Shown: positions 1-8,796, numbered from the stretch's first letter. The stretch: DNA of 34,809 nucleotides from an uncultured Collinsella sp. (GCA_900549455.1 UROM01000009.1:1-34809); one strand, 5' to 3'. The notes: generated by a model from the letters alone, not told the origin. Translations and numbers: made by a program.

Positions 1-49
1 ATCTACACTTATGCGATCGTCGGCAGCGTCAGATGTGTATAAGAGACAG
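1..49 (+). other. Illumina Nextera adapter (non-genomic contig end)
   Basis: Bases 31-49 are the Tn5 mosaic end AGATGTGTATAAGAGACAG, preceded by TCGTCGGCAGCGTC (17-30), an 8-base index TTATGCGA (9-16) and the tail of the P5 primer (1-8). This is sequencing-library DNA left in the assembly. Translated on the minus strand it adds the spurious tail LSLIHI to the first gene. Confidence 0.98.
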
Positions 50-925
50 ACCCAGCACCGCGCCCACGCCCGAGGCCGACGAGAGCCAGCCCATCCACTC
101 AACGCCGACGCGTAGGACATCGCGATAGAAAAACGACTCGAGCGGATCGAAGGCACCGTAGCCAAAGTTCGAAAGAAAAATGATGCAGAAAAGTAGCGCA
201 AGGACGCTGTTGGTGAAGACTGTCTTGATGCTGGTCGCGAAGGTGGCACGGGCGGACGTGCTAGGGTTGGAGCTTTGTCCCGCACACTCCCCTTCCTCTG
301 CCGAATCGGCATCCGCATGCCCGGCGACATGGCTGGTCTGCGGCCTAAAGCCCCAACCGGCGATGAGTGCCAACACGGTAAAGAGCATCATAAGCATGAA
401 CACCGCGCGCGACGATGCAGCTGCCGCGACAAAGCCGCCCAGCGTGGGGCCAACGATGATACTCACGTTTGAAAACATGGCGATGGCGGAGTTGATGTCT
501 TTGAGCTCGACGGGGTCGTTGGTGAGGTAGGCCGGATAGGACGTGGCGATGGGCTGGGCGAATCCCATCGTAAAGCCCAGGAGCACCGCGCCGAGTAGGA
601 CGACGCCGGTCGCGCTGCCAAAGGCGATGATTGCCGTGCCAGTTGCGAGAGCGCCGATGATGCTCAGCAAGAAATGGCGGCGCGGACCCCAGGCGTCGAG
701 CGCAGCGCCACCCGCAAAGGATCCCAGGATCACGAATACGTTCATAAAAAGGACGGCCAGCGATGTTGCGACGACCGAGGCATCGTCTGCATAGGTGAGC
801 GTTCCGATGACGCCGATAAAATAACTGGTCTGAAACCCGGTGTAGATGAGAAAGCGCATCGCCACCAGCCGCTTGGCCTGCACGGACAGCGATGATTGAG
901 GCTTTGAGAAAAGAGATGCGAGCAT
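50..925 (-). CDS. MFS transporter, C-terminus cut by contig end
   Basis: Major facilitator superfamily permease, 292 native residues, missing roughly the last third. The hydrophobic segments fit TM1-TM6, then a hydrophilic acidic linker (about residues 200-235, rich in A, D, E, S), then TM7 and the start of TM8. The loop between TM2 and TM3 carries DAWGPRR, the usual MFS G-x-x-x-D-x-x-G-R-R type signature. I chose the start at 925 (MLASLFSK) because AAGGAG lies 5 bases upstream; in-frame starts at 943 and 964 have weaker sites. The substrate cannot be told; the N-terminal half resembles drug/sugar-efflux type permeases. The natural 3' end is lost in adapter sequence. It is a single gene, separated from the moa operon by two tandem hairpins. 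Confidence 0.85.
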
Positions 926-1099
926 GGAGACTCCTTGTTTCATACGAATACGGGCGGTGGGCATTCGCCACCGTCTGTCAAATCAATCTATCCGCATGAA
1001 ACATTAAGGACGCATCAGGACCCTTCTCTCCGTTTTTCGCCCGTCATGAACTACTTGGTAGATTGTAAGGCATGTCCCACACATCTACCAAAGCAAAAA

Positions 1100-1132
1100 C
1101 CACCACAAAGGTGCCTGGCCCCTTTGTGGTGG
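1100..1132 (-). terminator. 12-bp perfect hairpin, repeat family 1
   Basis: CCACCACAAAGG (1100-1111) pairs perfectly with CCTTTGTGGTGG (1121-1132). On the minus strand the stem is followed by TTTTTG, so it can act as a terminator behind the moa operon. A diverged copy lies at 17562-17594. Confidence 0.7.
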
Positions 1133-1151
1133 AAATGGCGTTTGCCCAGAT

Positions 1152-1192
1152 AAAACCTGCCAAAATAAACCCGTCCCTTTTTGGCAGGTTTT
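1152..1192 (-). terminator. Terminator hairpin overlapping the moaC-mobB stop, repeat family 2
   Basis: AAAACCTGCCAAAA (1152-1165) pairs with TTTTGGCAGGTTTT (1179-1192), and the 3' arm on the minus strand is a T-rich tract. It overlaps the stop codon of the gene ending at 1191. A related copy sits at 24658-24707 (44 of 50 bases identical by eye). Confidence 0.75.
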
Positions 1193-2489
1193 AGGTCAGG
1201 TGGTCTTGGATGAGATCGCAGATGGCTCGGGCGTCGTTGATGTTGATGGCTCGGGTCGCGAGGCCGGCGTCGAAAGCCTGACGCGCCAGGGCTTCGTTGC
1301 AGGCAAGGGCCAGCGTGCGGCCGTCGACCAGGTCGAGCGAGCTCTTGCCGCGCAGACGGTCGACACCGGAACGCGCGACGACGATGTTGTCGAAGCCCTC
1401 GGTCTTGTAGCCCTCGATGATCACCACGTCGACATCGTTGTAACGCGACAGCAACTCGCGCACGGGCATCTCGTCCTCCTCGCGCGTGTCGGCGTACTCC
1501 GCCCAGCGCGTGGCGCAGATGAGGCCCACGTGCTTGGATCCGGCCTGGTGATGGCGCCAGGTGTCCTTAGCGGGCACATCGATATCAAAGCCGTGATGCC
1601 CATGATGCTTGAGCGAACCCACGCGCAGGCCGCGGCGGGTGAGCTCGGCAATGACCTTCTCGACGAGCGTGGTCTTGCCCGAGTTTTGGTAGCCGATAAA
1701 CGCGATCGCGGGGACGGCCGGTGTCGGAGCCGCGGGCGCGACGGCGACGGGTGTGCTCGCGAGTGCGGCACCGTCAGCGGCCACGGCCTCAACAGCAGCG
1801 GCCTGACGCTCTGCACGATCCCACGCACCCGAGCGGCCGCCCTCCTTGTGCAGCAGGCGCACGTCGACGATCTCCATGCCGCGGTCGACGGCCTTGCACA
1901 TGTCGTAGATCGTTAGGCACGCAGCGCTCGCGCCGGTCAGAGCCTCCATCTCAATACCCGTCTTGCCCGTCACGCCCGCCGTAACCAGCACGTGAAAGCC
2001 AACCTGCCCGTCCGTGCGCGCCGGCGCCCAGCCCTCGGGCACGTCATCGGCCGGCGTTCCCGCCGGAGCGATGGGCGCAATGTCGCACTTGCTCTTGGTA
2101 ATGAGCAGCGGATGGCACATGGGGATGATGTCGCTCGTGCGCTTGATAGCCATGATGCCCGCCACGCGCGCGCAGGCAAGCACGTCGCCCTTCTTGGCGC
2201 GGTCCTGCAGCACCATGGCCTGCGTCTCGGGATGCATGAGAACGGTGCCCTCGGCAATGGCGATGCGATGCGTCTCGGCCTTGTCGGACACGTCGACCAT
2301 GCGCACCTCGCCCTTGGCGTCCACATGCGTCAGCTCGTCGCGACCGGCGTCGCGGGCGGGCTCGGCAACAGCGCTGGCAGTCGGCTGTGCGGCAGTGACA
2401 GCATCGCCAGCCGCAGCCGTGGCTTTGTGGGCAGACATCGCGGCCCTTCGAGCGGCCTTGGTGGCATCGGCGTACCTGCTCTTGGCCAT
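1191..2489 (-). CDS. moaC: MoaC-MobB fusion (cyclic pyranopterin monophosphate synthase + guanine dinucleotide adapter)
   Basis: 432 residues. An Ala-rich N-terminal extension (1-50) precedes a MoaC domain (about 52-222) that converts the MoaA product to cyclic pyranopterin monophosphate. The HPL motif (His126), MEMEAL-type motif (Glu180, Glu182), YDMCKA (Asp196, Lys199) and LLHKEGGRSG are present, so the site looks intact; a loop near 141-162 is longer than in E. coli MoaC. An Ala/Pro linker (225-260) leads to a MobB-type P-loop GTPase (Walker A GYQNSGKTT, 266-274) that helps attach the nucleotide to molybdopterin. The start at 2489 has GGAGG 8 bases upstream, placed in the 3' end of moaA, four bases before this ATG, so translation is probably coupled. 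An upstream in-frame start at 2534 lacks this support. Confidence 0.93.
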   Translation of the reverse strand: MAKSRYADATKAARRAAMSAHKATAAAGDAVTAAQPTASAVAEPARDAGRDELTHVDAKGEVRMVDVSDKAETHRIAIAEGTVLMHPETQAMVLQDRAKKGDVLACARVAGIMAIKRTSDIIPMCHPLLITKSKCDIAPIAPAGTPADDVPEGWAPARTDGQVGFHVLVTAGVTGKTGIEMEALTGASAACLTIYDMCKAVDRGMEIVDVRLLHKEGGRSGAWDRAERQAAAVEAVAADGAALASTPVAVAPAAPTPAVPAIAFIGYQNSGKTTLVEKVIAELTRRGLRVGSLKHHGHHGFDIDVPAKDTWRHHQAGSKHVGLICATRWAEYADTREEDEMPVRELLSRYNDVDVVIIEGYKTEGFDNIVVARSGVDRLRGKSSLDLVDGRTLALACNEALARQAFDAGLATRAININDARAICDLIQDHLT

Positions 2490-2493
2490 ATGA

Positions 2494-3549
2494 TCATCCT
2501 CCGATTTGGGACATAAATCGTTGCGTGCCCTCAATTATCGCGTGTTCCTGCGGTTTGTGGGCCACGGCATCGCGCCAAATCGAAAGCACCTGCATATCAT
2601 CACCACGGCGCAGCGCGTCACGCACCGAATACTCGGCATCGCTGAACAGACACGAACGCACGTTGCCGTCTGCTGTCAGGCGCAGACGGTTGCAATTCGC
2701 ACAAAAATGGTTGGACATGGCGCTAATAAAGCCAACCGTTCCCGCCGCGCCCGGAAAGTGCCAATAGCGCGCAGGGCCCGCGCCGGCAGGGGCGTCGTTG
2801 ATGTCGAGCGGCTCGAGCTCGCCCAGACCCACCGCGGCGGCCCCGGCATTGATGCGCGCCCGCAGCTCGTCGCTCGGCACGGTATCGCTCGCGTCCCACA
2901 GCTCGGGATTAAGCGCGGGCGCATGCGGGTCCACGGCACAATGCGAACTCGTACGCTCGTCGCCGATGGGCATGTATTCGATAAAGCGCAGGTGGATGGG
3001 GCGGTCGAGCGTGAGCCGCGCGAGGGCCGCCACATCCTGGTTGAGCCGGCGCACCACAACGCAGTTGACCTTAACGGGCTCAAAGCCCCAAGCCAACGCC
3101 GCGTCGATGCCAGCCATGGTCTGCTCGAGCCGACCCAGGCGCGTGATCTTTCTAAAGAGCGTAGGGTCTAGTGTGTCGAGCGAAATGTTGACGCGGTTAA
3201 GCCCCGCGTCCTTGAGCTGCGGTGCCAGCTTGGGCAGCAGGGCGCCGTTGGTGGTAAGCGAGATATCCTCGATCTGCGGAATCGCGCGGATGTCGCGAAT
3301 GAGCGGGATGATACGGCGGCTGACCAGCGGCTCGCCACCCGTCAGGCGCACGCGGCGAATGCCCTCCCCCGCCACCAAGCGCACAAAGCGGGCGATTTCC
3401 TCGGCACTGAGTAGCTCATCGTGCGCGCGGGGCGTCACGCCGTCTGCCGGCATGCAGTAAATGCAGCGAAAATTGCACTTGTCGGTAACGGCAATGCGCA
3501 GGTAGTTGATATCGCGGCCAAAGCCGTCATGTTGCACGCGCCCGTCCAC
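2494..3549 (-). CDS. moaA: GTP 3',8-cyclase MoaA
   Basis: Radical SAM enzyme for the first step of molybdenum cofactor synthesis, GTP to 3',8-cyclo-7,8-dihydro-GTP. 351 residues. The N-terminal cluster motif is CNFRCIYC (Cys25, Cys29, Cys32); the second 4Fe-4S site is CANC followed 13 residues later by Cys300 (Cys283, Cys286, Cys300). The protein ends in Gly-Gly, the conserved tail that reaches into the active site in this family. The start codon is GTG at 3549 with GGGAGGG just upstream. It is the first gene of a two-gene operon with the MoaC-MobB fusion. Length and motifs are normal. TATTAT about 45 bases upstream is a possible -10 element, but its -35 match is poor. Confidence 0.96.
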   Translation of the reverse strand: MDGRVQHDGFGRDINYLRIAVTDKCNFRCIYCMPADGVTPRAHDELLSAEEIARFVRLVAGEGIRRVRLTGGEPLVSRRIIPLIRDIRAIPQIEDISLTTNGALLPKLAPQLKDAGLNRVNISLDTLDPTLFRKITRLGRLEQTMAGIDAALAWGFEPVKVNCVVVRRLNQDVAALARLTLDRPIHLRFIEYMPIGDERTSSHCAVDPHAPALNPELWDASDTVPSDELRARINAGAAAVGLGELEPLDINDAPAGAGPARYWHFPGAAGTVGFISAMSNHFCANCNRLRLTADGNVRSCLFSDAEYSVRDALRRGDDMQVLSIWRDAVAHKPQEHAIIEGTQRFMSQIGG

Positions 3550-3681
3550 GCAGCCCTCCCCTCACACGGCGTTTTATTCTTCGGAAAACATAATACCCCA
3601 CGGGAGAATCATGCCGACACCCGTACGACAGGACAGGTCGCTTCGAACAAAACGGACTTCCCAAGCCCATCCTCAACACAG

Positions 3682-3742
3682 ACCATCACAGCATTCGATG
3701 CTTTTCCTGTTTTTGGCAAAAAACGTCGAATGTTGTGATGGT
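3682..3742. repeat. Palindromic repeat copy A, downstream flank of the nuclease-like gene
   Basis: Left arm ACCATCACAGCATTCGA (3682-3698) and right arm TCGAATGTTGTGATGGT (3726-3742) pair over 17 bp with one G/T position. The spacer includes TTTTGGCAAAA. It is a direct copy of 4921-4985 in the same orientation. Confidence 0.9.
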
Positions 3743-3782
3743 TTGCCTGCCCGCAGCACCCCGTAGAAGGGCCGAAGCGCCC

Positions 3783-4820
3783 CTAAAGGCCGCCGTCCCA
3801 GTGTCGAATCACGAATTCTCGCAGGTCATTCTGACGTTTCTGGAACGCTTCGCTTCGGTCGCACCTGAGGCCCATAGCAAGCGCGATGGCGTTCATCGCC
3901 CGGTGCAATTGCAGCTGATGGGCAAACTGAGTCCCGGTGAGGACGATCATCCTAAAGCCCAGCGCGCTCAGCACGGTCATACGCTCCGCATCCGACGCGC
4001 TGCGATGTTTATCAAGATGGTCCGAACCGTTGTATTCAATTCCCGTACCGCTCGCAGGCGCATATACGTCAATCTCGAAATACCCGGCCTTAGCGAGATA
4101 CTTGAACTCGCTGGGAACATCGACCCGATGGTTGAGCTCGATCTTGGCGTATCCCAGCCCTCCCTGGGAACGTTTTGCTACGACCATGATTGAGGTGGCC
4201 GTCTCCATAGGCGAACGAGCAGCGTCCTTTACACGCTTGAGCAACGAGGCCGCGCGTTTCACGCCTCGACGCGAAGGATTCTGCTCGCAAAAAGCACGCA
4301 GGTCGGCGACGGCATATCGTTGCGAGGCCTCAACATAATCATCGCTCGACAGATGGTTAAGGTAATACCGAGCACACACTTCAAATCCGTACTCAAGCTG
4401 CTCGAGCTCGCTCATCCACGAGCCCGCCTGGACAAGGCACATGGCCTCATCAACCACCAGAAGACCCTCTGCCACCTCGATAAGATGATCCGAAGGTATG
4501 GGCGCCCCAAACACATGGCGTCGGAGACCCGCCGGCCGAGAGCGTTCAAAATCGAAGCTAACCAGTGTATCAATACGACCGAGTTCCTCTTGAGGAATAC
4601 CAAGTGAGACCAGATAGTCGGCGACAATCTCGACCGCTGCAGATATCCTCAATCCCTTGGCATCGAGCCCCAATTTGGGGAGGCTCGCAGTCGGCTCCAC
4701 CTCGCCAGCAAATGAGCCTTCGTCGTATAGGCTGCTTGCCCGTGAGAGCGGCTCTAACGGGCGCGCCACGTTGTGGTACAGCCAGGCAGTCTTATGGGAC
4801 AGGACGATCGGCAAGTCCAT
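3783..4820 (-). CDS. PDDEXK/DUF559-like endonuclease-domain protein
   Basis: 345 residues; not assigned to a characterised family. The C-terminal part resembles the Vsr-like/DUF559 endonuclease fold seen in many actinobacterial hypothetical proteins: SPMET (Glu206), a short beta strand, FEIDVYAP (Asp251), GIEYNGSDH (Glu262 with the usual E-Y-x-G-x-x-H pattern), then a helix with D-x-x-R and a strand LGFRMIVLT. The N-terminal 200 residues hold no motif I recognise and resemble the AbiEi-like solitary proteins only in layout. The start at 4820 (MDLPIVLS) has GGAG 5 bases upstream; the frame stays open to 5015, but that stretch translates the palindrome. The gene is flanked by direct copies of a 61-65 bp palindrome, which suggests a transferable cassette between moaA and the ABC genes. 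Substrate and role are unknown. Confidence 0.75.
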   Translation of the reverse strand: MDLPIVLSHKTAWLYHNVARPLEPLSRASSLYDEGSFAGEVEPTASLPKLGLDAKGLRISAAVEIVADYLVSLGIPQEELGRIDTLVSFDFERSRPAGLRRHVFGAPIPSDHLIEVAEGLLVVDEAMCLVQAGSWMSELEQLEYGFEVCARYYLNHLSSDDYVEASQRYAVADLRAFCEQNPSRRGVKRAASLLKRVKDAARSPMETATSIMVVAKRSQGGLGYAKIELNHRVDVPSEFKYLAKAGYFEIDVYAPASGTGIEYNGSDHLDKHRSASDAERMTVLSALGFRMIVLTGTQFAHQLQLHRAMNAIALAMGLRCDRSEAFQKRQNDLREFVIRHWDGGL

Positions 4821-4920
4821 GAGCTCTCCAATGGGTCGGATAACCAACCTTATTCCCCTGCCCACGGGTCCGCACACCTTCGTGCGCAAGAAAGCGATTC
4901 CACCCGATTGAGTGGCAGAA

Positions 4921-4985
4921 AAACCATCACAACATTCGATGCTTTTCCCGATTTTGGCAAAAAACGTCGAATGTTGTGATGGTTT
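4921..4985. repeat. Palindromic repeat copy B, upstream flank of the nuclease-like gene
   Basis: A perfect 19-bp inverted repeat: AAACCATCACAACATTCGA (4921-4939) with TCGAATGTTGTGATGGTTT (4967-4985), 27-base spacer. The spacer closely matches that of copy A. The two copies are about 1.24 kb apart and in direct orientation. Confidence 0.92.
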
Positions 4986-5034
4986 GAGGCGAGGTGAGGA
5001 GCATGGAGGGACCAAAGCATCGTGCTCGAACGGG

Positions 5035-6933
5035 TTAATCCAACTCTTTTAAGCCATGCGCCAGCTGCCAGTACTCGCCGTGCTGGGCGAGCAGCTCTTC
5101 GTGGGTGCCGCGTTCGATGATGCGGCCGTGTTCGAGGACCATGATGGCGTCGGCGTCGCGGACGGTGGACAGGCGGTGCGCGATCATAAACGTGGTGCGT
5201 CCGCGCATGATGCGGTCCATACCGCGCTCGATGAGCTTTTCGGTGCGCGTGTCAATGGAGCTCGTGGCCTCGTCCAGGATGAGCACCGGCGGGTCGGCGA
5301 CGGCCACGCGCGCGATGGCGAGCAGCTGGCGCTGGCCCTGCGACAGGTTGGCACCGTCCGCGGTCACGAGCGTGTCGTAACCTTGCGGCAAGCGGCGGAT
5401 AAACGAATCCGCGCAGGCGGCCTCGGCAGCGGCGCGCACCTCCTCGTCGGTCGCGTCGAGCTTGCCAAAGCGGATGTTCTGCGCAATGGTGCCGCTAAAC
5501 AGGTGCGTGTCTTGCAGCACAATGCCGAGCGACCCGCGCAGGCTGGCCTTGGCAATGTGCTTGACGTCGATGCCGTCGTAGGTAATCTCGCCGTCATCGA
5601 CCTCGTAGAAGCGGTTGATGAGGTTGGTGATGGTCGTCTTTCCGGCGCCCGTCGAGCCCACAAACGCGATCTTTTGCCCCGGCTTGGCAAACAGGTTGAG
5701 GTCCGTGAGCACACGGGTGCCCGGCACGTAGGAAAAGTCCACGGCATGGAAGCACACGTCGCCGGCGAGCGGGACCAAGCCGCACGTGAGCTCGGTACCG
5801 TCGGCAGACACCGCGTGGCCCGACTCATCAACGGTTGCCACGTCATGCAGGTGCCCGTACGCGCCCACGCCCTGGCCCTCGGGAATCTTCCATGCCCACG
5901 CGGCGTCGCCCGTCTGCACCAGCTCCACGCAGCCCTCGTCCACCTCGGGCTTAAGGTCCATGGCGGCAAACAGGCGCTCGGCGCCGGCCAGCGCGTTGAG
6001 CAAAAAGTTGCCCAGCTGCGTAAACTGGTTGATGGGCATGGCCGCCTGGCGTACAAAGACCAGATAGCTCGCGAGCGCGCCCACGTCGGCGAGCCCCTTG
6101 ATGCAGAGCATGCCGCCCGCCACGGCGACGATGGCATAGTTGACGTAGCCAATCACGACGGTCATGGGCACCATCGAGTTGGCATAGTTCACGGCGGCGG
6201 TGCCGGTGCGGCGAAGCTCGTCGTTGCGGCAGGTGAAGCCGGCGACATTCGCCGCCTCGCGGTTAAAGACCTTGATGACCTTTTGGCCCGAGACCATCTC
6301 TTCGATATATCCGTCCAGGTCGCCAAGCGATGCTTGCTGGGCGGCAAAGAAGCGCTTAGAGCGCGCGCCCGAGTAGCGCGCATACAGTACAATGGCCGCA
6401 TCGCACACGAGCGTGATAATCGTGAGCTGCCAGTTAAGGATGATGAGCATGGCCGTGGTGCCCACAACCTGAATGGCGGCCTGAATCACGTTGGCAAAGC
6501 TGTTGTTGAGCGCCTCGGAGACGGTGTCGACGTCGTTGGTGAAAAAGCTCATGATGTCACCCGAGCGCGTGCTGTCAAAATAACTGAGCGGCAGCGTCTG
6601 GATGTGCGCGAACAGGTCGCGGCGAATATCGGACACCACGCGTTGGGCCGCGCGCACCATGATCTGTGAGTAGCCCAGGGCCGAGAGCACGCCCGCGGCG
6701 TAGATGATCGCCGTCAGGACGACCTGCCTGGCGAGCAGTCCCTCCCCGCCCATGGCCAAACCGTTAACGATGGGGCGCACCATGTAGGTGCCGGCGAGGC
6801 TCGCGATGGCGGCGACGGAGGCGAGCACACCCACCGCGAGCAACGAGAACTTGGCATGCCCCATGTAGGAGAGCAAGCGGCGCACCGTGCGCTTGAGGTC
6901 GGCCGGGCGTGCTTGGGCTGCGGTCTTAGGCAT
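5035..6933 (-). CDS. ABC exporter half-transporter, canonical Walker B subunit
   Basis: 632 residues: six-helix exporter membrane domain (about 25-325), a 60-residue spacer, then the nucleotide-binding domain. Walker A is GSTGAGKTT (426-434), Walker B ends in catalytic Glu555 (LILDE), and the switch His is His586 (AHRLST). The signature is LSQGQ (530-534) rather than LSGGQ. That combination matches the TM288-like half of heterodimeric exporters such as TM287/288. The start at 6933 overlaps the stop of the upstream ABC gene by 8 bases, so the two are made together. Length is slightly above average because of the spacer (331-390). Substrate unknown; drug or lipid export is typical of the group. 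A longer open frame to 7605 is only the other ABC gene read out of frame. Confidence 0.93.
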   Translation of the reverse strand: MPKTAAQARPADLKRTVRRLLSYMGHAKFSLLAVGVLASVAAIASLAGTYMVRPIVNGLAMGGEGLLARQVVLTAIIYAAGVLSALGYSQIMVRAAQRVVSDIRRDLFAHIQTLPLSYFDSTRSGDIMSFFTNDVDTVSEALNNSFANVIQAAIQVVGTTAMLIILNWQLTIITLVCDAAIVLYARYSGARSKRFFAAQQASLGDLDGYIEEMVSGQKVIKVFNREAANVAGFTCRNDELRRTGTAAVNYANSMVPMTVVIGYVNYAIVAVAGGMLCIKGLADVGALASYLVFVRQAAMPINQFTQLGNFLLNALAGAERLFAAMDLKPEVDEGCVELVQTGDAAWAWKIPEGQGVGAYGHLHDVATVDESGHAVSADGTELTCGLVPLAGDVCFHAVDFSYVPGTRVLTDLNLFAKPGQKIAFVGSTGAGKTTITNLINRFYEVDDGEITYDGIDVKHIAKASLRGSLGIVLQDTHLFSGTIAQNIRFGKLDATDEEVRAAAEAACADSFIRRLPQGYDTLVTADGANLSQGQRQLLAIARVAVADPPVLILDEATSSIDTRTEKLIERGMDRIMRGRTTFMIAHRLSTVRDADAIMVLEHGRIIERGTHEELLAQHGEYWQLAHGLKELD

Positions 6934-8755
6934 GGCGCTCACCCCCTTCCAAGGGCGATTCGCTGGGGACGGAGGAAAACGGATCGTTCGCGCAGCCATC
7001 GTCGCAGCCGTCGCCGGTGTCTGCGTTCCCCGCAAACTCCATCTGCGAGGCATAAATCTCCTGGTAGATGTTGTCGCCCGCCAGCAGTTCCTCGTGCGTG
7101 CCCACGCCGTGGACACGACCGTCGTCCAACACCACAATGCGATCGGCATCCATGACGCTCGCAATGCGCTGGGCGATGATGAGCACGGTCGTATTGGGAA
7201 TCCGAGCGATGTGCTCGCGAATCTTAGCGTCGGTCGCCATATCGACCGCGCTGGTGGAGTCATCAAAAATGAGCACGCTCGGATGCTTGAGCAGCGTGCG
7301 CGCAATGCACAGGCGTTGCTTCTGGCCACCCGAAACACCGGCGCCGCCTTGGCCCAACTCGCCGTCCAGCCCGCCGATGCGATCAAGGAACTCGTCCACG
7401 CACGCCGCGCGGCAAGCCGCGAGGAGCTCATCGTCCGACGCCTGCGGATTGCCCCACTGCAGGTTCTCACGCACGGTGCCCGTGAACAGCACATTCTTCT
7501 GCAGCACAATGCCCACCGCGTCGCGCAAGGTAGCCAGGTCGTAGTCACGCACGTCATGTCCGCCCACAAGCACGGCGCCCTCGGTGGCGTCGTACAGGCG
7601 CGCAATCAGCTGCACAAGCGAACTCTTGCCCGAACCCGTGCCGCCGAGGATGCCCACCGTCGAGCCGCTCTCGATGCGAAGGTCGATATGCTCGAGCACA
7701 TCCTCGACTGCATCCGCACGGTATTTAAATGACACGTCGCGAAACTCGATACCGCCGTCCGCTGGCGCCGCAGTCGCGAGGTCTCCCACAGGGTTGGCGA
7801 TAAAGGGCTCTTCATCGAGCACCTCTGCGATACGGCCCACACTCGTGAGAGCGCGCGTGAGCAGCAAAAACACGTTGGAAATCATCATGAGCGAGTTCAT
7901 GATCAGCAGCACGTAGCTCATAAAGCCCGTGAGAGAGCCCACGCCCAGCTTGCCGGCGAGAATCATGCGGCCGCCAATCCACAGGATGGAGAGCGCAGCC
8001 ACGTACATCGACAGCTGAAACACCGGCAGGTTGAGCACGGCGGTGCCGAAGGTCTTGGTCGCCGTGCCGGCGAGCTCGGTATTGACGGTGTCAAACTTGT
8101 CGCACTCGTGCTCGGCGCGCACGTAAGCCTTCACTGCGCGCACGGCGGTAAGGTCCTCTTGCACCACGCCGTTAAGGTGGTCCATCGAGGTCTGGAGTTG
8201 GCGGTAGAGCGGACTGACGCGATAGGTGATGACACCCAGCACGATTGCCAGCACGGGCAAGATGATCGCAAAGACGGTGGCGAGCGGGCGCGACAGCATC
8301 AGCGCGTAGATAAGGCCGACGATAAGCGTCACCGGGCCGCGCACCGTAGGGCGAAAGCCGTTGCTCACAGCATTTTGGATAACGGTGATGTCCGTGGTCA
8401 TGCGAGTGACGAGCGAGCTGGCGTCGTAGTTGTCCAGGTTACCAAAAGCGAGCGTCTGAATCTTTTTGTACTCGGCCTCGCGCAGGTTAGCGCCTAGGCC
8501 CGAGGCAACGCGGGCGGACGTGTGTGCATAACCCAAGCCCAGTACCAGCGAAAGCGCAGCGCACACCAACATGTACGCGCCCTGCAGCAGCATGTAGTTG
8601 ATATCACCCGCAGGCACGCCCACATCGATGATGTTGGCCATGATGACCGGGATAAACAGCTCGAGCACCGTCTCGACCGACACAAAGAACACGCCGAGAA
8701 TGGCATCGCGACGGTATGCCCCTAGATAAGAAAACAGTATTTTGAGATTGCGCAC
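6926..8755 (-). CDS. ABC exporter half-transporter, degenerate ATPase-site subunit
   Basis: 609 residues, six-helix exporter domain (about 15-305) and nucleotide-binding domain (335-590). Walker A is GGTGSGKS (371-378) and the signature is canonical VSGGQ (474-478), but the catalytic Glu after Walker B is Asp499 (LIFDDS) and the switch His is Gln529 (IIAQR). These are the hallmarks of the TM287/BmrC-type half, whose own site binds ATP but hydrolyses it poorly. It should pair with the overlapping downstream gene. The start is a GTG at 8755; GGGGG lies about 10 bases upstream, a weak site. A -35/-10 pair at 8797-8824 probably drives both genes. The last codons (6956-6986) contain a dispersed repeat also found at 15827-15857. 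Confidence 0.93.
   Translation of the reverse strand: MRNLKILFSYLGAYRRDAILGVFFVSVETVLELFIPVIMANIIDVGVPAGDINYMLLQGAYMLVCAALSLVLGLGYAHTSARVASGLGANLREAEYKKIQTLAFGNLDNYDASSLVTRMTTDITVIQNAVSNGFRPTVRGPVTLIVGLIYALMLSRPLATVFAIILPVLAIVLGVITYRVSPLYRQLQTSMDHLNGVVQEDLTAVRAVKAYVRAEHECDKFDTVNTELAGTATKTFGTAVLNLPVFQLSMYVAALSILWIGGRMILAGKLGVGSLTGFMSYVLLIMNSLMMISNVFLLLTRALTSVGRIAEVLDEEPFIANPVGDLATAAPADGGIEFRDVSFKYRADAVEDVLEHIDLRIESGSTVGILGGTGSGKSSLVQLIARLYDATEGAVLVGGHDVRDYDLATLRDAVGIVLQKNVLFTGTVRENLQWGNPQASDDELLAACRAACVDEFLDRIGGLDGELGQGGAGVSGGQKQRLCIARTLLKHPSVLIFDDSTSAVDMATDAKIREHIARIPNTTVLIIAQRIASVMDADRIVVLDDGRVHGVGTHEELLAGDNIYQEIYASQMEFAGNADTGDGCDDGCANDPFSSVPSESPLEGGERHA
6956..6986. repeat. Repeat family 3, copy inside ABC gene 3' end
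   Basis: 31 bases whose reverse complement matches 15827-15857 at 26 of 31 positions by eye, sharing TTTTCCTCCGTCCCCA. Here it is translated as part of the C-terminal tail of the ABC subunit (VPSESPLEGG region). Confidence 0.7.
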
Positions 8756-8796
8756 GCAGGTTCAACCCCCATCAAACGTTGTTCGCAAACGCACGT

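Noticed and set aside
3550..3681. Molybdenum cofactor riboswitch before moaA
   Set aside because: I saw no convincing multi-stem structure or conserved core in this leader.
5035..7605. An 856-codon version of the second ABC gene
   Set aside because: The first 224 codons are the other ABC gene in a wrong frame; the real start is 6933.
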